Origin: Acidobacteriota bacterium
GTDB taxonomy: Bacteria; Acidobacteriota; Blastocatellia; Pyrinomonadales; Pyrinomonadaceae
Direction: 5' to 3'
Length of the DNA: 64,000 nucleotides
NCBI GenBank assembly: GCA_016703965.1
Contig: JADJBB010000025.1
Location: 186,001-250,000, forward strand
In this document: one piece after another, positions 27,013 through 34,630 of the stretch
Position numbering within the stretch: position 1 is the first letter of the stretch
Layout: each line of letters opens with the position of its first letter
Translations under genes and position numbers: made by a program
Notes under the pieces: generated by a model
What the model saw: only the letters and a program-made list of their open reading frames with translations
Told to the model about the DNA's origin: nothing
The model's database searches: none

Positions 27013-27990
27013 ATGAACATAACTGCAATCAATGATGCTCAAAATCTGATCGCCCCGTACGTCAAACGAACGCCGCTCGAATACAGCACCTCGCTGAGCC
27101 GCCGAACGGGGTTGAATATCTACGTAAAATACGAGCTGTTCCAGAAAACCGGTGCGTTCAAGGCTCGCGGGGCTTTTAATAAGCTGCTAAACATGTCCGA
27201 GGCCGAGCGTGCAAAAGGCGTCGTGGCCGTTAGCGGTGGAAATCATGCCCAGGCAGTGGCGTATGCATCGACCGCCCTCGGCGTAGACGCAGTCATCCTG
27301 ATGGCTGAAAATACGCCGAGAGGATACGTCGAGGCGACACGTGGTTATGGCGCTACTGTCGAATTGCTGCCCACGATCGCCGATGCCTTTCGCCGCGTCA
27401 AGGACTACGAGGCCGAGGGCCGAGTTTTTGTTCATCCGTTTGACGACCCGCAGATAATGACGGGAGCGGGAACTGTAGGGCTCGAGATCCTCGAAGATCT
27501 GCCCAGTACGACGGATATCGTCCTGAGTATAGGAGGCGGCGGTTTAGCCGGAGGCGTCGCGACCGCAGTCAAAGGCATGGATCCGAAGATCAGGCTTTGG
27601 GGGGTTGAAACTGTCGGAGCCGATGCGATGTCTCAGGCTCTCGCCGCAGGAAAGCCGCTGGAACTGCCGGGCATAACATCGATCGCGAAAACCCTGGGTG
27701 CTCCATACGTATCAGATACCTCGTTGGCACTCGTTCAAGAGCATCTTGAAAGAGTAACCGTCGTGACCGACGATGAGGCCGTTGAGGCAATGGTTTTCAT
27801 TGCCGAACGGCTCAAAGTTATAACCGAGCCCGCCGCAGCATGTACTTTGGCTGCCGTTGAGAAACTGCGAAACAAGTTCACGCCAGAAAGCAGGGTCGTT
27901 CTTATTTTCTGCGGCGGTAATACCGGCGTCAACGATCTCTGCGGCTATCTAAAAACGCACGGTTCGCTGCTGCCGAAATATAACCCGTAA
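27013..27990 (+). CDS. Threonine/serine dehydratase (PLP-dependent)
   Basis: 325 residues; deaminates L-threonine to 2-oxobutanoate (or serine to pyruvate). The PLP lysine is in KTGAFKARGAFNKL, the substrate loop is SGGNHAQAVAYA, and the phosphate-binding glycine loop is SIGGGGLAGG. There is no C-terminal ACT-like regulatory domain, so it resembles the short catabolic/TdcB-like form rather than full-length IlvA. I use ATG 27013; a TTG six bases upstream is possible. It is monocistronic by spacing. Confidence 0.88.
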   Translation: MNITAINDAQNLIAPYVKRTPLEYSTSLSRRTGLNIYVKYELFQKTGAFKARGAFNKLLNMSEAERAKGVVAVSGGNHAQAVAYASTALGVDAVILMAENTPRGYVEATRGYGATVELLPTIADAFRRVKDYEAEGRVFVHPFDDPQIMTGAGTVGLEILEDLPSTTDIVLSIGGGGLAGGVATAVKGMDPKIRLWGVETVGADAMSQALAAGKPLELPGITSIAKTLGAPYVSDTSLALVQEHLERVTVVTDDEAVEAMVFIAERLKVITEPAAACTLAAVEKLRNKFTPESRVVLIFCGGNTGVNDLCGYLKTHGSLLPKYNP

Positions 27991-28053
27991 CTCGCCTTAG
28001 AATCGCCTCACCGATAAATGGCGTCGTACTCATTTCAAATAAACTAAGACCTG

Positions 28054-28197
28054 TTAGCCGCAGTTCAAGCAGCCGCAATCGCATTTTATCTCGGTGATGT
28101 CCTGCGTGACGGCTTCGCGGCAGTGATCGCTGCAATATTCATTTCCGCCGCTGACGATACAGGTGCAGATGTCGTGGTTACATTTGTGATCGGTCAT
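28054..28197 (-). CDS. Prokaryotic metallothionein-like protein
   Basis: A 47-residue cysteine-rich protein starting MTDHKCNHDICTCIV. It has ten cysteines, arranged as C-x4-CTC, CSDHC and a final CDCGCLNC, with several histidines. The CTCIVSGGNEYCSDHC block matches the metal-binding core of bacterial metallothioneins that hold Zn or Cd. The start is ATG at 28195-28197; longer in-frame starts add unrelated residues. It follows a single-helix membrane protein gene by 11 bases and may be co-transcribed. The function is probably metal buffering. Confidence 0.78.
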   Translation of the reverse strand: MTDHKCNHDICTCIVSGGNEYCSDHCREAVTQDITEIKCDCGCLNCG

Positions 28198-28208
28198 GTT
28201 TAAGACTC

Positions 28209-28376
28209 CTATCTCGCCGGGGCACTTGGAACGGTGACGTTGATGTCGATGTCCTTCTTTTGCGTTCCGCCTTTTAGTATTCCGCTGTAGTAAACTAGGC
28301 CGGCAATGATCGCGACAATAATTACGAGGGCGATGGCCCAAACGGCGTTGCTGCCAGTGCTGTTTTCTTCCGTCAT
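28209..28376 (-). CDS. Small single-pass membrane protein
   Basis: A 55-residue protein (MTEENSTGSNAVWAI...). It has a short acidic N-terminus, one transmembrane helix (AIALVIIVAIIAGLVYYSGIL) and a polar tail ending in PSAPAR. No family is recognised. It lies 11 bases upstream of the metallothionein gene on the same strand, which suggests a two-gene unit. A longer frame starting at 28442 exists, but ATG 28376 gives a natural N-terminus. Confidence 0.6.
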   Translation of the reverse strand: MTEENSTGSNAVWAIALVIIVAIIAGLVYYSGILKGGTQKKDIDINVTVPSAPAR

Positions 28377-28502
28377 ATGTAGAAAAATATCCTCCGAACT
28401 AATTAGAACAGCCGTCGGGGGAAACTGACTGTGCGGTGGCATACATTAAAGGCTGAGGCCTTGCGCGAACAGTGCGACAGTGTATATATTCGTATTGAAA
28501 AT

Positions 28503-29120
28503 ATGAAAAAACATTTCCTTTTGGTGTTGTTCGTCGCACTCCTATCGGTAAACGCGCTCGCTCAGTCGGCGGACTATGATGCCCTGGTCAATAAGGTCAA
28601 GGGCGGTGATATGACCGTGGATTTCAAGGCCCTTCGCTTTGCTTTTGCAGAGAAAACGCCGATCGAAGCACGTACCGCAGATCCTAAACTGCAGGCTCAG
28701 ATGCTTTCCCTGCTAAACGAGAAGAAGTTCAAGGACGTGGTCAAGATCGCCGATGGAATTCACAAAACTACATTCGTCGATATGAATTCCCATATTATGG
28801 CGGCAATGGCGTATCAGGGCCTTGCGGATCCCAAAAAGGCAAAGTATCACGAAGCTGTATACCTCGGCCTCGTTAATTCCATCCTGAAGGACGCCGACGG
28901 CAACACGGCGAAGACTGCATACCACGTGATCTCGATCGCCGAGGAATTTGTCCTGCTCAACGCTCTCGAACTCAAGCACGGCGCGCAGACGGTTGAGACG
29001 ATAGACGGACATAACTACCACGTTCAGGAAGCGACCGACAAAGCTACGAACCAGGTGGTAAAGGTTTACTTCAATATCGACAAGGTCGGTATGAAACTTG
29101 CCGCAGTTCCGACAAAATGA
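28503..29120 (+). CDS. Secreted DUF4919-domain protein
   Basis: 205 residues. Signal peptide 1-20 (MKKHFLLVLFVALLSVNALAQ, cut near ALA). The mature region YDALVNKVKGGDMTVDFKALRFAFAE is the DUF4919 pattern, followed by a helical repeat-like section (ADGIHKTTFVDMNSHIMAAMAYQGLAD) resembling tetratricopeptide helices. The biochemical role is unknown. The stop overlaps the start of the cytochrome gene by four bases, so the two are translationally coupled and exported together. Confidence 0.75.
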   Translation: MKKHFLLVLFVALLSVNALAQSADYDALVNKVKGGDMTVDFKALRFAFAEKTPIEARTADPKLQAQMLSLLNEKKFKDVVKIADGIHKTTFVDMNSHIMAAMAYQGLADPKKAKYHEAVYLGLVNSILKDADGNTAKTAYHVISIAEEFVLLNALELKHGAQTVETIDGHNYHVQEATDKATNQVVKVYFNIDKVGMKLAAVPTK

Positions 29121-29707
29121 ATATTCGACGAAACCTTCTCCCGATCGCCATGATCGTTTTACTTGCCGTCGGGGTTCTTTTTATTGCCGGCGATAGGCCG
29201 CTCGCTCAGCGTATGCCTAAGCCGGCAGATCAGCCGCAGAAGACGATGCCCGAGGTGATCATTTTTGCCAAAGGTTCGAAGGTCGGGCAGGTTACTTTCA
29301 ATCACACAAAACACAATGGCGGCGAATACAGCTCTGGTGGCCCGATAGCCTGTATCGAATGCCACCACACCGCACAGCCCGCCGAGCAACTCGCCAAATC
29401 TCCGCCGCTAAAGACCGCGTGGCCCGCGGGCCGGAAGACTACGCTCACGACCGAATTATTCGCTGCCGATCCAACTGCCGCGGGCGTTGCATCCTGCCGC
29501 GACTGTCACGCACAGGCGGGAAAGAAGCCGAAACTTATGCCAAAGATCCCGAGCTTAAAGGATCCCGAAACAGGGAAGACCACAAAGCTGACGAGCGAAC
29601 TCGCCTTTCATCAACGGTGTGATACCTGCCATTACCAGATCCTCTTCCAGACACCGGGAGCAAAGGCACCGGACGTGACGAACTGCTCGACATGCCATAA
29701 GAAGTAG
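29117..29707 (+). CDS. Periplasmic multihaem c-type cytochrome (four CxxCH)
   Basis: 196 residues with an N-terminal membrane/signal segment (about 7-25). Four haem-attachment motifs are present in order: CIECHH, CRDCHA, CDTCHY and CSTCHK. Extra histidines (FNHTKHNGG) are suited to axial ligation, as in class III / c7-type cytochromes. It would carry electrons in the periplasm. No dehydrogenase or reductase partner is adjacent apart from the coupled DUF4919 gene. Motif count and spacing are read directly; the pathway is unknown. Confidence 0.85.
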   Translation: MNIRRNLLPIAMIVLLAVGVLFIAGDRPLAQRMPKPADQPQKTMPEVIIFAKGSKVGQVTFNHTKHNGGEYSSGGPIACIECHHTAQPAEQLAKSPPLKTAWPAGRKTTLTTELFAADPTAAGVASCRDCHAQAGKKPKLMPKIPSLKDPETGKTTKLTSELAFHQRCDTCHYQILFQTPGAKAPDVTNCSTCHKK

Positions 29708-29992
29708 GCATTTTCTCGATGATTCCTGCTTATTCGCCGGTGAGAAGCCTTTTCGTGCCATGTTTTGTCCACTGTTTGTCCACTGGCTGTCCGCGGCCTG
29801 TCCGCGATGTGCTGCGGACAAGTAAATCCTTTGTTATCAGAGATATACAGGTATTTCCAGCTCAAATTTCACCGTTTTCCGCAAAAACTTTTCTTTCAGT
29901 TATCAAATATCCATCTCAGGCGTGCTATCAAGATGCAACATCGTTGCAAGGATAATACAAATACGGCGGAAAGTCAAGGATTATCTTGCTTA

Positions 29993-30223
29993 GGTAGTGG
30001 GTCCGATCGAAAAGATACGGCCGTGGAGCGGCCACAGAAAATAGCCAGATGCGAAGCTTCTGGTTAGGTGATCAATGACCTCGCCGCGTCGGAGATGCGG
30101 CAAGATAAGCCTGGTGCGGCTTCACCGCGCGAAGATTCATAGGCTGCCGACAACCAGAAGCTCCGCATCTGGCTATTTTCTTACGCCGTTTCACGGCGAA
30201 GACTTTCAAAATGACCCACTACC
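29993..30223. repeat. BIME/MITE-like inverted repeat element
   Basis: Two inverted modules of about 73 bases. The outer arms are an 11-base perfect pair (GGTAGTGGGTC at 29993-30003, its complement at 30213-30223). The inner arms are 29 bases with one mismatch (30037-30065 and 30152-30180). Each module also has a small palindrome (GGCCGTGGAGCGGCC on the left, CGCCGTTTCACGGCG on the right). Its size and layout resemble paired REP sequences or a non-autonomous element; no gene is inside. Confidence 0.8.
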
Positions 30224-30318
30224 CTTGCTCATTGTAGTGAGTGTCAGCCTGCAATTTATTCAAGATGGATGCTCATCTCGGCGTTTAACCGCGATGCTTT
30301 GAATGCCAGAACCAAAAG

Positions 30319-30358
30319 GAAAATGCCCGCTTGAGTTTTACGTCAAGCGAGCATTTCC
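30319..30358. repeat. Hairpin in intergenic region
   Basis: AAATGCCCGCTTGA pairs with TCAAGCGAGCATTT with one mismatch around an 8-base loop. T tracts on either side are short, so a terminator role is uncertain. Confidence 0.6.
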
Positions 30359-30372
30359 ATGTTCCGGTTGAA

Positions 30373-30475
30373 AACTAACCAACTAACTAACTATTTAACT
30401 AACTAACTAACCAGGTAACTACCGAAGTAATCACCGAACTAACTACTTAACTAACTATTCAACTAACTAACTAAC
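30373..30475. repeat. Tetranucleotide (AACT)n array
   Basis: Mostly AACT units with interruptions. Because the unit is four bases and contains TAA on one strand and TTAG on the other, it places stop codons in all six frames. No gene crosses it. Confidence 0.9.
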
Positions 30476-30611
30476 GTTCAACCAAGAACAGCCTAAGATT
30501 ATCAGAGCTCCGATCTGGAGTCAAATGAACCCGCGGTTCTTGCTGAAAAGTTTACAAATTTTGCGGCATTTCGGGTCGTCGGGTTCGACTTAAAATTCAT
30601 GGGTTCGGCGA

Positions 30612-31070
30612 CTATCGAAGCAGTGTGATCAGTTCGTCGAGGAAGGCGATCTGGGCAGGGTTTATTTTTTCCCGGGCGGTGGGGATGTTGAACCATTCGG
30701 CCTGGTCAACCTCGGGATGATCTTCGAATTTGCCGGAGTGCGGCGGCCATTCGAGTTCGAAAAGGTTACTGTGAAAGAAATCCGTGTCCAGCTCGCCCTC
30801 AACGGCGTAGGCGTGAACGATCTTGCCGCCTTTTTGACGGATGGGCTCGAGTTGGACGAATTCGCCCGAAACATGCGAGCCGAGTTCTTCATGGAATTCG
30901 CGGGTCGCGGTTTGAAAGATATCTTCGCCGGGCTCGAATTCGCCTTTTGGTATCGACCAGGCTCCCAGATCTTTATTTCTATTGTACGGCCCGCCGGGGT
31001 GGATCAGCAGAACTTCCAGGATCTCGTCTTCGAGACGGTACATTAAAATTCCGGCGCTTTGTTTCGGCAT
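30612..31070 (-). CDS. Nudix hydrolase
   Basis: 152 residues. The Nudix box GEFEPGEDIFQTATREFHEELG (G-x5-E-x7-R-E-x2-E-E-x-G) is complete, so it should hydrolyse a nucleoside diphosphate linked to another group in a Mg2+-dependent manner. The surroundings SAGILMYRLEDEILEVLLIHPGG and LGAWSIPKGEF fit the Ap4A/NTP pyrophosphohydrolase-like subgroup, but the substrate cannot be fixed. It stands alone on the minus strand beyond a repeat-rich gap. Confidence 0.88.
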   Translation of the reverse strand: MPKQSAGILMYRLEDEILEVLLIHPGGPYNRNKDLGAWSIPKGEFEPGEDIFQTATREFHEELGSHVSGEFVQLEPIRQKGGKIVHAYAVEGELDTDFFHSNLFELEWPPHSGKFEDHPEVDQAEWFNIPTAREKINPAQIAFLDELITLLR

Positions 31071-31169
31071 TAAAGGTTTCGGGCTCGGTCAGTTCTTGAA
31101 AACAAACGACGATAACACGAAAACGCCCGACGTGACAATTTTTGACGTCAGTAGCTCTAGCCGGCTTGG

Positions 31170-31463
31170 TTATTTGCTTGAACGGCCTTTACTCGGTTTC
31201 ACGACGCAAAGATGGAGATCCTGAAACGTTCTCAGGGGCTTACGGCCGGCGGGCAGGAGCGGGAGGATATTATTCTCAAAAAATGTATTTGCCGTTTCAT
31301 TTGTCTCCCAAACCTCAACGTGCCGCCAGCCATCGGCCAGCCGGTGGGAATAATGTACCAGAAAGCCCGGAGCTCGTTTTAGTTCGGCCTCGATCTTCGC
31401 AAACAGCGCATCGTATCCGATCTGCGTTTGTCGCAGGATCTCAGTCGTAACCATCACAGCCAT
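31170..31463 (-). CDS. Dimeric alpha-beta barrel (ABM-like) protein
   Basis: 97 residues from ATG at 31461-31463, chosen because GGAG lies about 10 bases before it; longer frames add an unlikely N-terminus. The pattern TTEILRQTQIGYDALFAKIEAELKRAPGFLVHYSHRL, then WRHVEVWETNETANTFFENNILPLL, is typical of small ferredoxin-fold proteins related to antibiotic-biosynthesis monooxygenases and stress-responsive dimeric proteins. No metal or cofactor site is visible. Function is unknown. Confidence 0.65.
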   Translation of the reverse strand: MAVMVTTEILRQTQIGYDALFAKIEAELKRAPGFLVHYSHRLADGWRHVEVWETNETANTFFENNILPLLPAGRKPLRTFQDLHLCVVKPSKGRSSK

Positions 31464-31642
31464 CGTTTTCTGTCTCCAGTAGAATAGGCGACTTAAGTTT
31501 AAGCAAGGCATCAGGATGGACACAAACCAAAACGGGCTAGATTTAACGAAGATTTATTATCGCGAAACACAGATCTAATGTTAGGTGGAGTTCGGACTCC
31601 TGTTTTGTCTGCCCTGCTGATCTGTGTTCAAATTGAGGTACT

Positions 31643-32959
31643 TTGAACGACGCACTTTTTCAATTTTTGATGGACGACGCACAGCCCGAGCCGTGGAGCG
31701 TGACCGAGCTGAACGCCGAAGTCCGCGGAGCGCTTGAGCGGCAGTTTGCGAATGTTTGGGTCGAGGGCGAGGTGGTTAATTTTATCCACGCGGCGTCGGG
31801 GCATTGGTATTTTAACCTGAACGATGGAACTTCGCAGGTGAAATGCGTTTGTTGGAAGGGTACGAATTTTCGCATCAGATTTAAGCCGCAGAATGGCATT
31901 GTCGTGCGTGTTCGCGGTCGGATGGCGGTTTATGAGGCCCGCGGTGAACTGCAGCTCTCGGTCGATTCGCTCGAACCGGCAGGCGAAGGAGCTTTGGCGG
32001 CAGCGTATGAGCAGATTCGGGCGAAACTCGAAAGGGAAGGGCTGTTTGCGAAGGAAATTAAGCGTGAGATCCCGTTTTTCCCGCGGCGTGTCGCGGTCGT
32101 AACGTCGCGAACCGGAGCGGCCTATCACGATATTCTAACGGTCTTAACACGCCGGGCACGTTCGGTAAGCATTTTGCTTGCTCCGGCTTTGGTTCAGGGT
32201 GAAGGTGCGGCGGACAGCATTCGGCGGGCGGTCGCCGCTGTTAACGAGTATGATCGCGGACTCGACGAAAAAGAAAAGATCGACGTTATTATAGTCGGCC
32301 GTGGCGGCGGTTCGGCTGAGGATCTTTGGGCATTTAACGATGAGGCTCTGGCACGGGCTTTGAGAGCGAGTGAAATTCCGGTGATCTCGGCGGTGGGCCA
32401 CGAGATCGACTGGACGATCTCAGACCTGGTATCCGACCTGCGTGCCGCGACGCCCTCGGCAGCGGCCGAGATCGTTGCGGGTCGTGAGGAAGATATTCTA
32501 TTCGACCTCCAATCCGTCGAGGCGACACTTGCGTCGATGATGGATTACAAGCTGCTCATGGCGAAGTCTTCACTAAACGAATCGGCGCAGGGCCTGCAAT
32601 TTGGTTTTTCCAACTCGATCCAGCGAGTGAGGTCGCGTTTTACGGATATAGCTTCACGGCTAACGCCGGCGACGCTTCGGGCGAAGACGGCGATGCACGT
32701 GAACGAACTCGCACGCCTTGAACAAAGAAAAAGTACCGCGATCGAGGGAATTCTTGCATCGAAGAACGAGGAAATGCGTGTGAATATTGCAAAACTCGAC
32801 GCACTTTCGCCGCTCGCGGTACTGACGCGAGGCTATTCGATCACGCAGGGTGGGGATGGCAAGGTTTTGCGTGATGCCGCCGAGGTAAAGCCCGGCGATA
32901 AATTGAAGATCCGCCTCGAGCGTGGGAAACTGAATGCCGAGGTTTTATCGGTTGAATAG
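31643..32959 (+). CDS. xseA: Exodeoxyribonuclease VII large subunit
   Basis: 438 residues, starting at TTG 31643 behind TTGAGG. The N-terminal OB-fold (WSVTELNAEVRGALERQFANVWVEGEV, HWYFNLNDGTSQVKCVCWKG) is followed by the catalytic domain (FFPRRVAVVTSRTGAAYHDIL, DVIIVGRGGGSAEDLWAFNDE, PVISAVGHEIDWTISD). A coiled region and the C-terminal segment LAVLTRGYSIT come next. With XseB it degrades single-stranded DNA to short acid-soluble fragments. xseB lies one gene downstream, separated by a DUF2939-like gene. Confidence 0.95.
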   Translation: MNDALFQFLMDDAQPEPWSVTELNAEVRGALERQFANVWVEGEVVNFIHAASGHWYFNLNDGTSQVKCVCWKGTNFRIRFKPQNGIVVRVRGRMAVYEARGELQLSVDSLEPAGEGALAAAYEQIRAKLEREGLFAKEIKREIPFFPRRVAVVTSRTGAAYHDILTVLTRRARSVSILLAPALVQGEGAADSIRRAVAAVNEYDRGLDEKEKIDVIIVGRGGGSAEDLWAFNDEALARALRASEIPVISAVGHEIDWTISDLVSDLRAATPSAAAEIVAGREEDILFDLQSVEATLASMMDYKLLMAKSSLNESAQGLQFGFSNSIQRVRSRFTDIASRLTPATLRAKTAMHVNELARLEQRKSTAIEGILASKNEEMRVNIAKLDALSPLAVLTRGYSITQGGDGKVLRDAAEVKPGDKLKIRLERGKLNAEVLSVE

Positions 32960-32962
32960 GTA

Positions 32963-33631
32963 ATGTCGAAACGTCCGTTTGCGATCGCCGGTTTTGTTTT
33001 TTTGGGACTCGTGCTGGTTGCGGGTGTCGGCGCTTGGGTTTATTATCAGAGCCTGAAATCGACGCCGCAATATTCGCTGGCGTTGCTGGTCGATGCCGCC
33101 AAACGGGATGACAAGGCAGAGATCGCCAAGCTTGTAGACATCGACGGTGTGGTCGACGATTTTGTCCCGCAGATCACAAACAAAGCGGTCGAGCTGTATG
33201 GCCGCGGCCAACCGCCTGAGGTTCTAAAAAAGGTCGCGAGACTCGCTTTGCCCCTGTTGCCTGCGGTCAAAGAACGAGCCAGGGCTGAACTGCCGCGGGT
33301 GATTCGAGATCGGACGGCGAGATTTGGTTCCGTTCCGTTCTTTGCGATGGTGCTGGGAGCCGAGAAATATTTGGATATCTCGGTGAACGGTGATACGGCG
33401 ATCGTCAAGAGCAAGATCCCTGAACATCCGCTCGAGATGAAGATGAAATGGAACGGCGACCGCTGGCAGATCGTCGGCGTTCGGGACGAACAGCTCGCGA
33501 CTGCTATCGCGAGGAAGATCGGACAGGAAATAATGGCGGTCGCGGTCGGCGGCGGAAAGAAGGCCGCGGACGAATTCGGTATCGGCAACCTGACGCAATT
33601 GCTCAAACAAGCCGAGGAACTGGTGAAGTAG
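32963..33631 (+). CDS. DUF2939-like membrane-anchored protein
   Basis: 222 residues, with an N-terminal transmembrane helix (FAIAGFVFLGLVLVAGVGAWVYY) and an extracytoplasmic region that includes TPQYSLALLVDAAKRDDKAEIAKLVDID, the DUF2939 pattern. The rest (GDTAIVKSKIPEHPLEMKMKWNGDRWQIVGV) looks like a small beta-rich domain. It is sandwiched between xseA and xseB with gaps of three and two bases, so it is certainly co-transcribed with them. No link to DNA repair is known. Confidence 0.75.
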   Translation: MSKRPFAIAGFVFLGLVLVAGVGAWVYYQSLKSTPQYSLALLVDAAKRDDKAEIAKLVDIDGVVDDFVPQITNKAVELYGRGQPPEVLKKVARLALPLLPAVKERARAELPRVIRDRTARFGSVPFFAMVLGAEKYLDISVNGDTAIVKSKIPEHPLEMKMKWNGDRWQIVGVRDEQLATAIARKIGQEIMAVAVGGGKKAADEFGIGNLTQLLKQAEELVK

Positions 33632-33633
33632 TT

Positions 33634-33867
33634 ATGGAAAAATCTTTCGAAACATCTCTCGCAGAGCTTGAAGGCATCGTGGGCCGCCTCGAAAGCGGCG
33701 ATTTGCCGCTCGAAGAAAGCCTCGAACTATTCGAAAAGGGCATCAAGCTTTCACGCGAATGCCGTACGCGTCTAGCGAACGCCGAACGCAAGATCGAGGT
33801 GCTGATGAAGGGAGCGGACGGGGAACTAGTCGCGAACGATATCGATCCCGACGGTCTTCGGGGGTAG
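33634..33867 (+). CDS. xseB: Exodeoxyribonuclease VII small subunit
   Basis: 77 residues from ATG 33634. The whole-length pattern SFETSLAELEGIVGRLESGDLPLEESLELFEKGIKLSRECRTRLANAERKIEVL is the XseB helical hairpin that binds the XseA C-terminal region. A longer in-frame start at 33448 only adds out-of-family residues that overlap the DUF2939 gene. Downstream is an inverted repeat shared with the convergent peroxiredoxin gene. Confidence 0.93.
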   Translation: MEKSFETSLAELEGIVGRLESGDLPLEESLELFEKGIKLSRECRTRLANAERKIEVLMKGADGELVANDIDPDGLRG

Positions 33868-33881
33868 GTTTGAAGGGTTCT

Positions 33882-33977
33882 AAACGCAAAGACGCTAAGG
33901 AGAGAAGACACAAAGTTCCAGGAAAGCTGGAACATTCCTAACCTTTAAGTCTTTTCTACTTAGCGTCGTTCGCGTTA
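33882..33977. repeat. ACGCAAAG-word inverted repeat between convergent genes
   Basis: AACGCAAAGACGCTAAG (33883-33899) pairs imperfectly with CTTAGCGTCGTTCGCGTT (33959-33976), AGAAGAC with GTCTTTTCT, and TTCCAG with CTGGAA in the centre. It could act as a terminator for both xseB and the peroxiredoxin. The same word opens the hairpin at 43724. Confidence 0.8.
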
Positions 33978-33984
33978 ACAAAGA

Positions 33985-34551
33985 TCACATAGGCTTCTTC
34001 GCTGCGTCGGCCTTTCGTTTATCGAGCAGGTTGCACGTTTCCAGTGCTCCGGTCGGGTCGACGGCCGTATTTCCAACCTCAACACTCGCGATCTTACCTT
34101 CCTTGTCGACCACAAATGTGCCTCGACGTCCGTAGCTGGTCGCTTCGTTGTAAAGGCCGTATTCTTTTGTGGTTACGCGCTTCCAGTCACTTAGGAGGGG
34201 AATTGTGACTCCGATCTTTTCGCCAAAAGCCTTGTTGGACGGCGAACTGTCCATCGAAATGCCAAGTACCTGAGTTTCTTTTGCTTCGAATTTTGCGATA
34301 TCAGCCTGATACGCTTGGAGTTCTTTCGTTCAGCCACCGGTAAAGGCGAGTACGTAGAATGCGAGAACCACGTTCTTCTTACCGCGAAAATCACTCAGTT
34401 TTACCTGTTTCCCGGTCGTATCCGGGAGCGTGAAGTCGGGAGCCATGTCTCCGACCTTCAGATTTGTCGTCGGTGCCGCCGGCGTCGTCTGCCCAAGGGC
34501 AGAAGCGGCGAGGGCCAATCCGAGTACAAAAACCAACGATAGTTTTTTCAT
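33985..34551 (-). CDS. Exported peroxiredoxin with in-frame UGA (probable selenocysteine)
   Basis: A peroxiredoxin of the AhpC/TSA family, 188 residues if the TGA at 34330-34332 is read through. The start is ATG 34549-34551 behind AGAGG, with a signal peptide to about residue 20 (ASALG-Q). The thioredoxin-fold pattern VGDMAPDFTLPDTTGKQVKL leads to FYVLAFTGG, then TGA, then TKELQAYQADIAKFE and LGISMDSSPSNKAFGEK. The TGA occupies exactly the peroxidatic cysteine position (T-x-x-C). The two halves are in the same frame (26 codons apart) with no other stop. A hairpin follows the TGA at the distance expected for a bacterial SECIS. Selenocysteine is the best explanation; a point mutation or read error is the alternative. 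The usual proline four residues before the Thr is Val here. A cysteine near the C-terminus (ETCNLL) could be resolving. Confidence 0.8.
34295..34314 (-). promoter_or_regulatory. Candidate SECIS hairpin
   Basis: On the mRNA (minus strand), 15 bases after the UGA, GCGUAUCA pairs with UGAUA.CGC around a GGC loop, leaving one bulged U on the 3' side. Bacterial SECIS elements lie at about this distance and often have an apical G-rich loop and a bulged U. This was folded by eye only. Confidence 0.55.
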
Positions 34552-34630
34552 CTGCAATTTACCTCTTGAAAATAGTGATGCCGCCGCGAATGCAAAAAGC
34601 ATCGACGACGGCATCAAGCATAGCGCATAA

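Larger units (their letters stand above)
29708..30611. other. Intergenic region, 904 bp, repeats only
   Basis: No credible coding sequence. It holds tandem TGTCCAC/TGTCCGCG words near 29764-29822, a 231-bp inverted repeat element (29993-30223), a hairpin (30319-30358) and a tetranucleotide array (30373-30475). These are listed separately. Confidence 0.7.
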
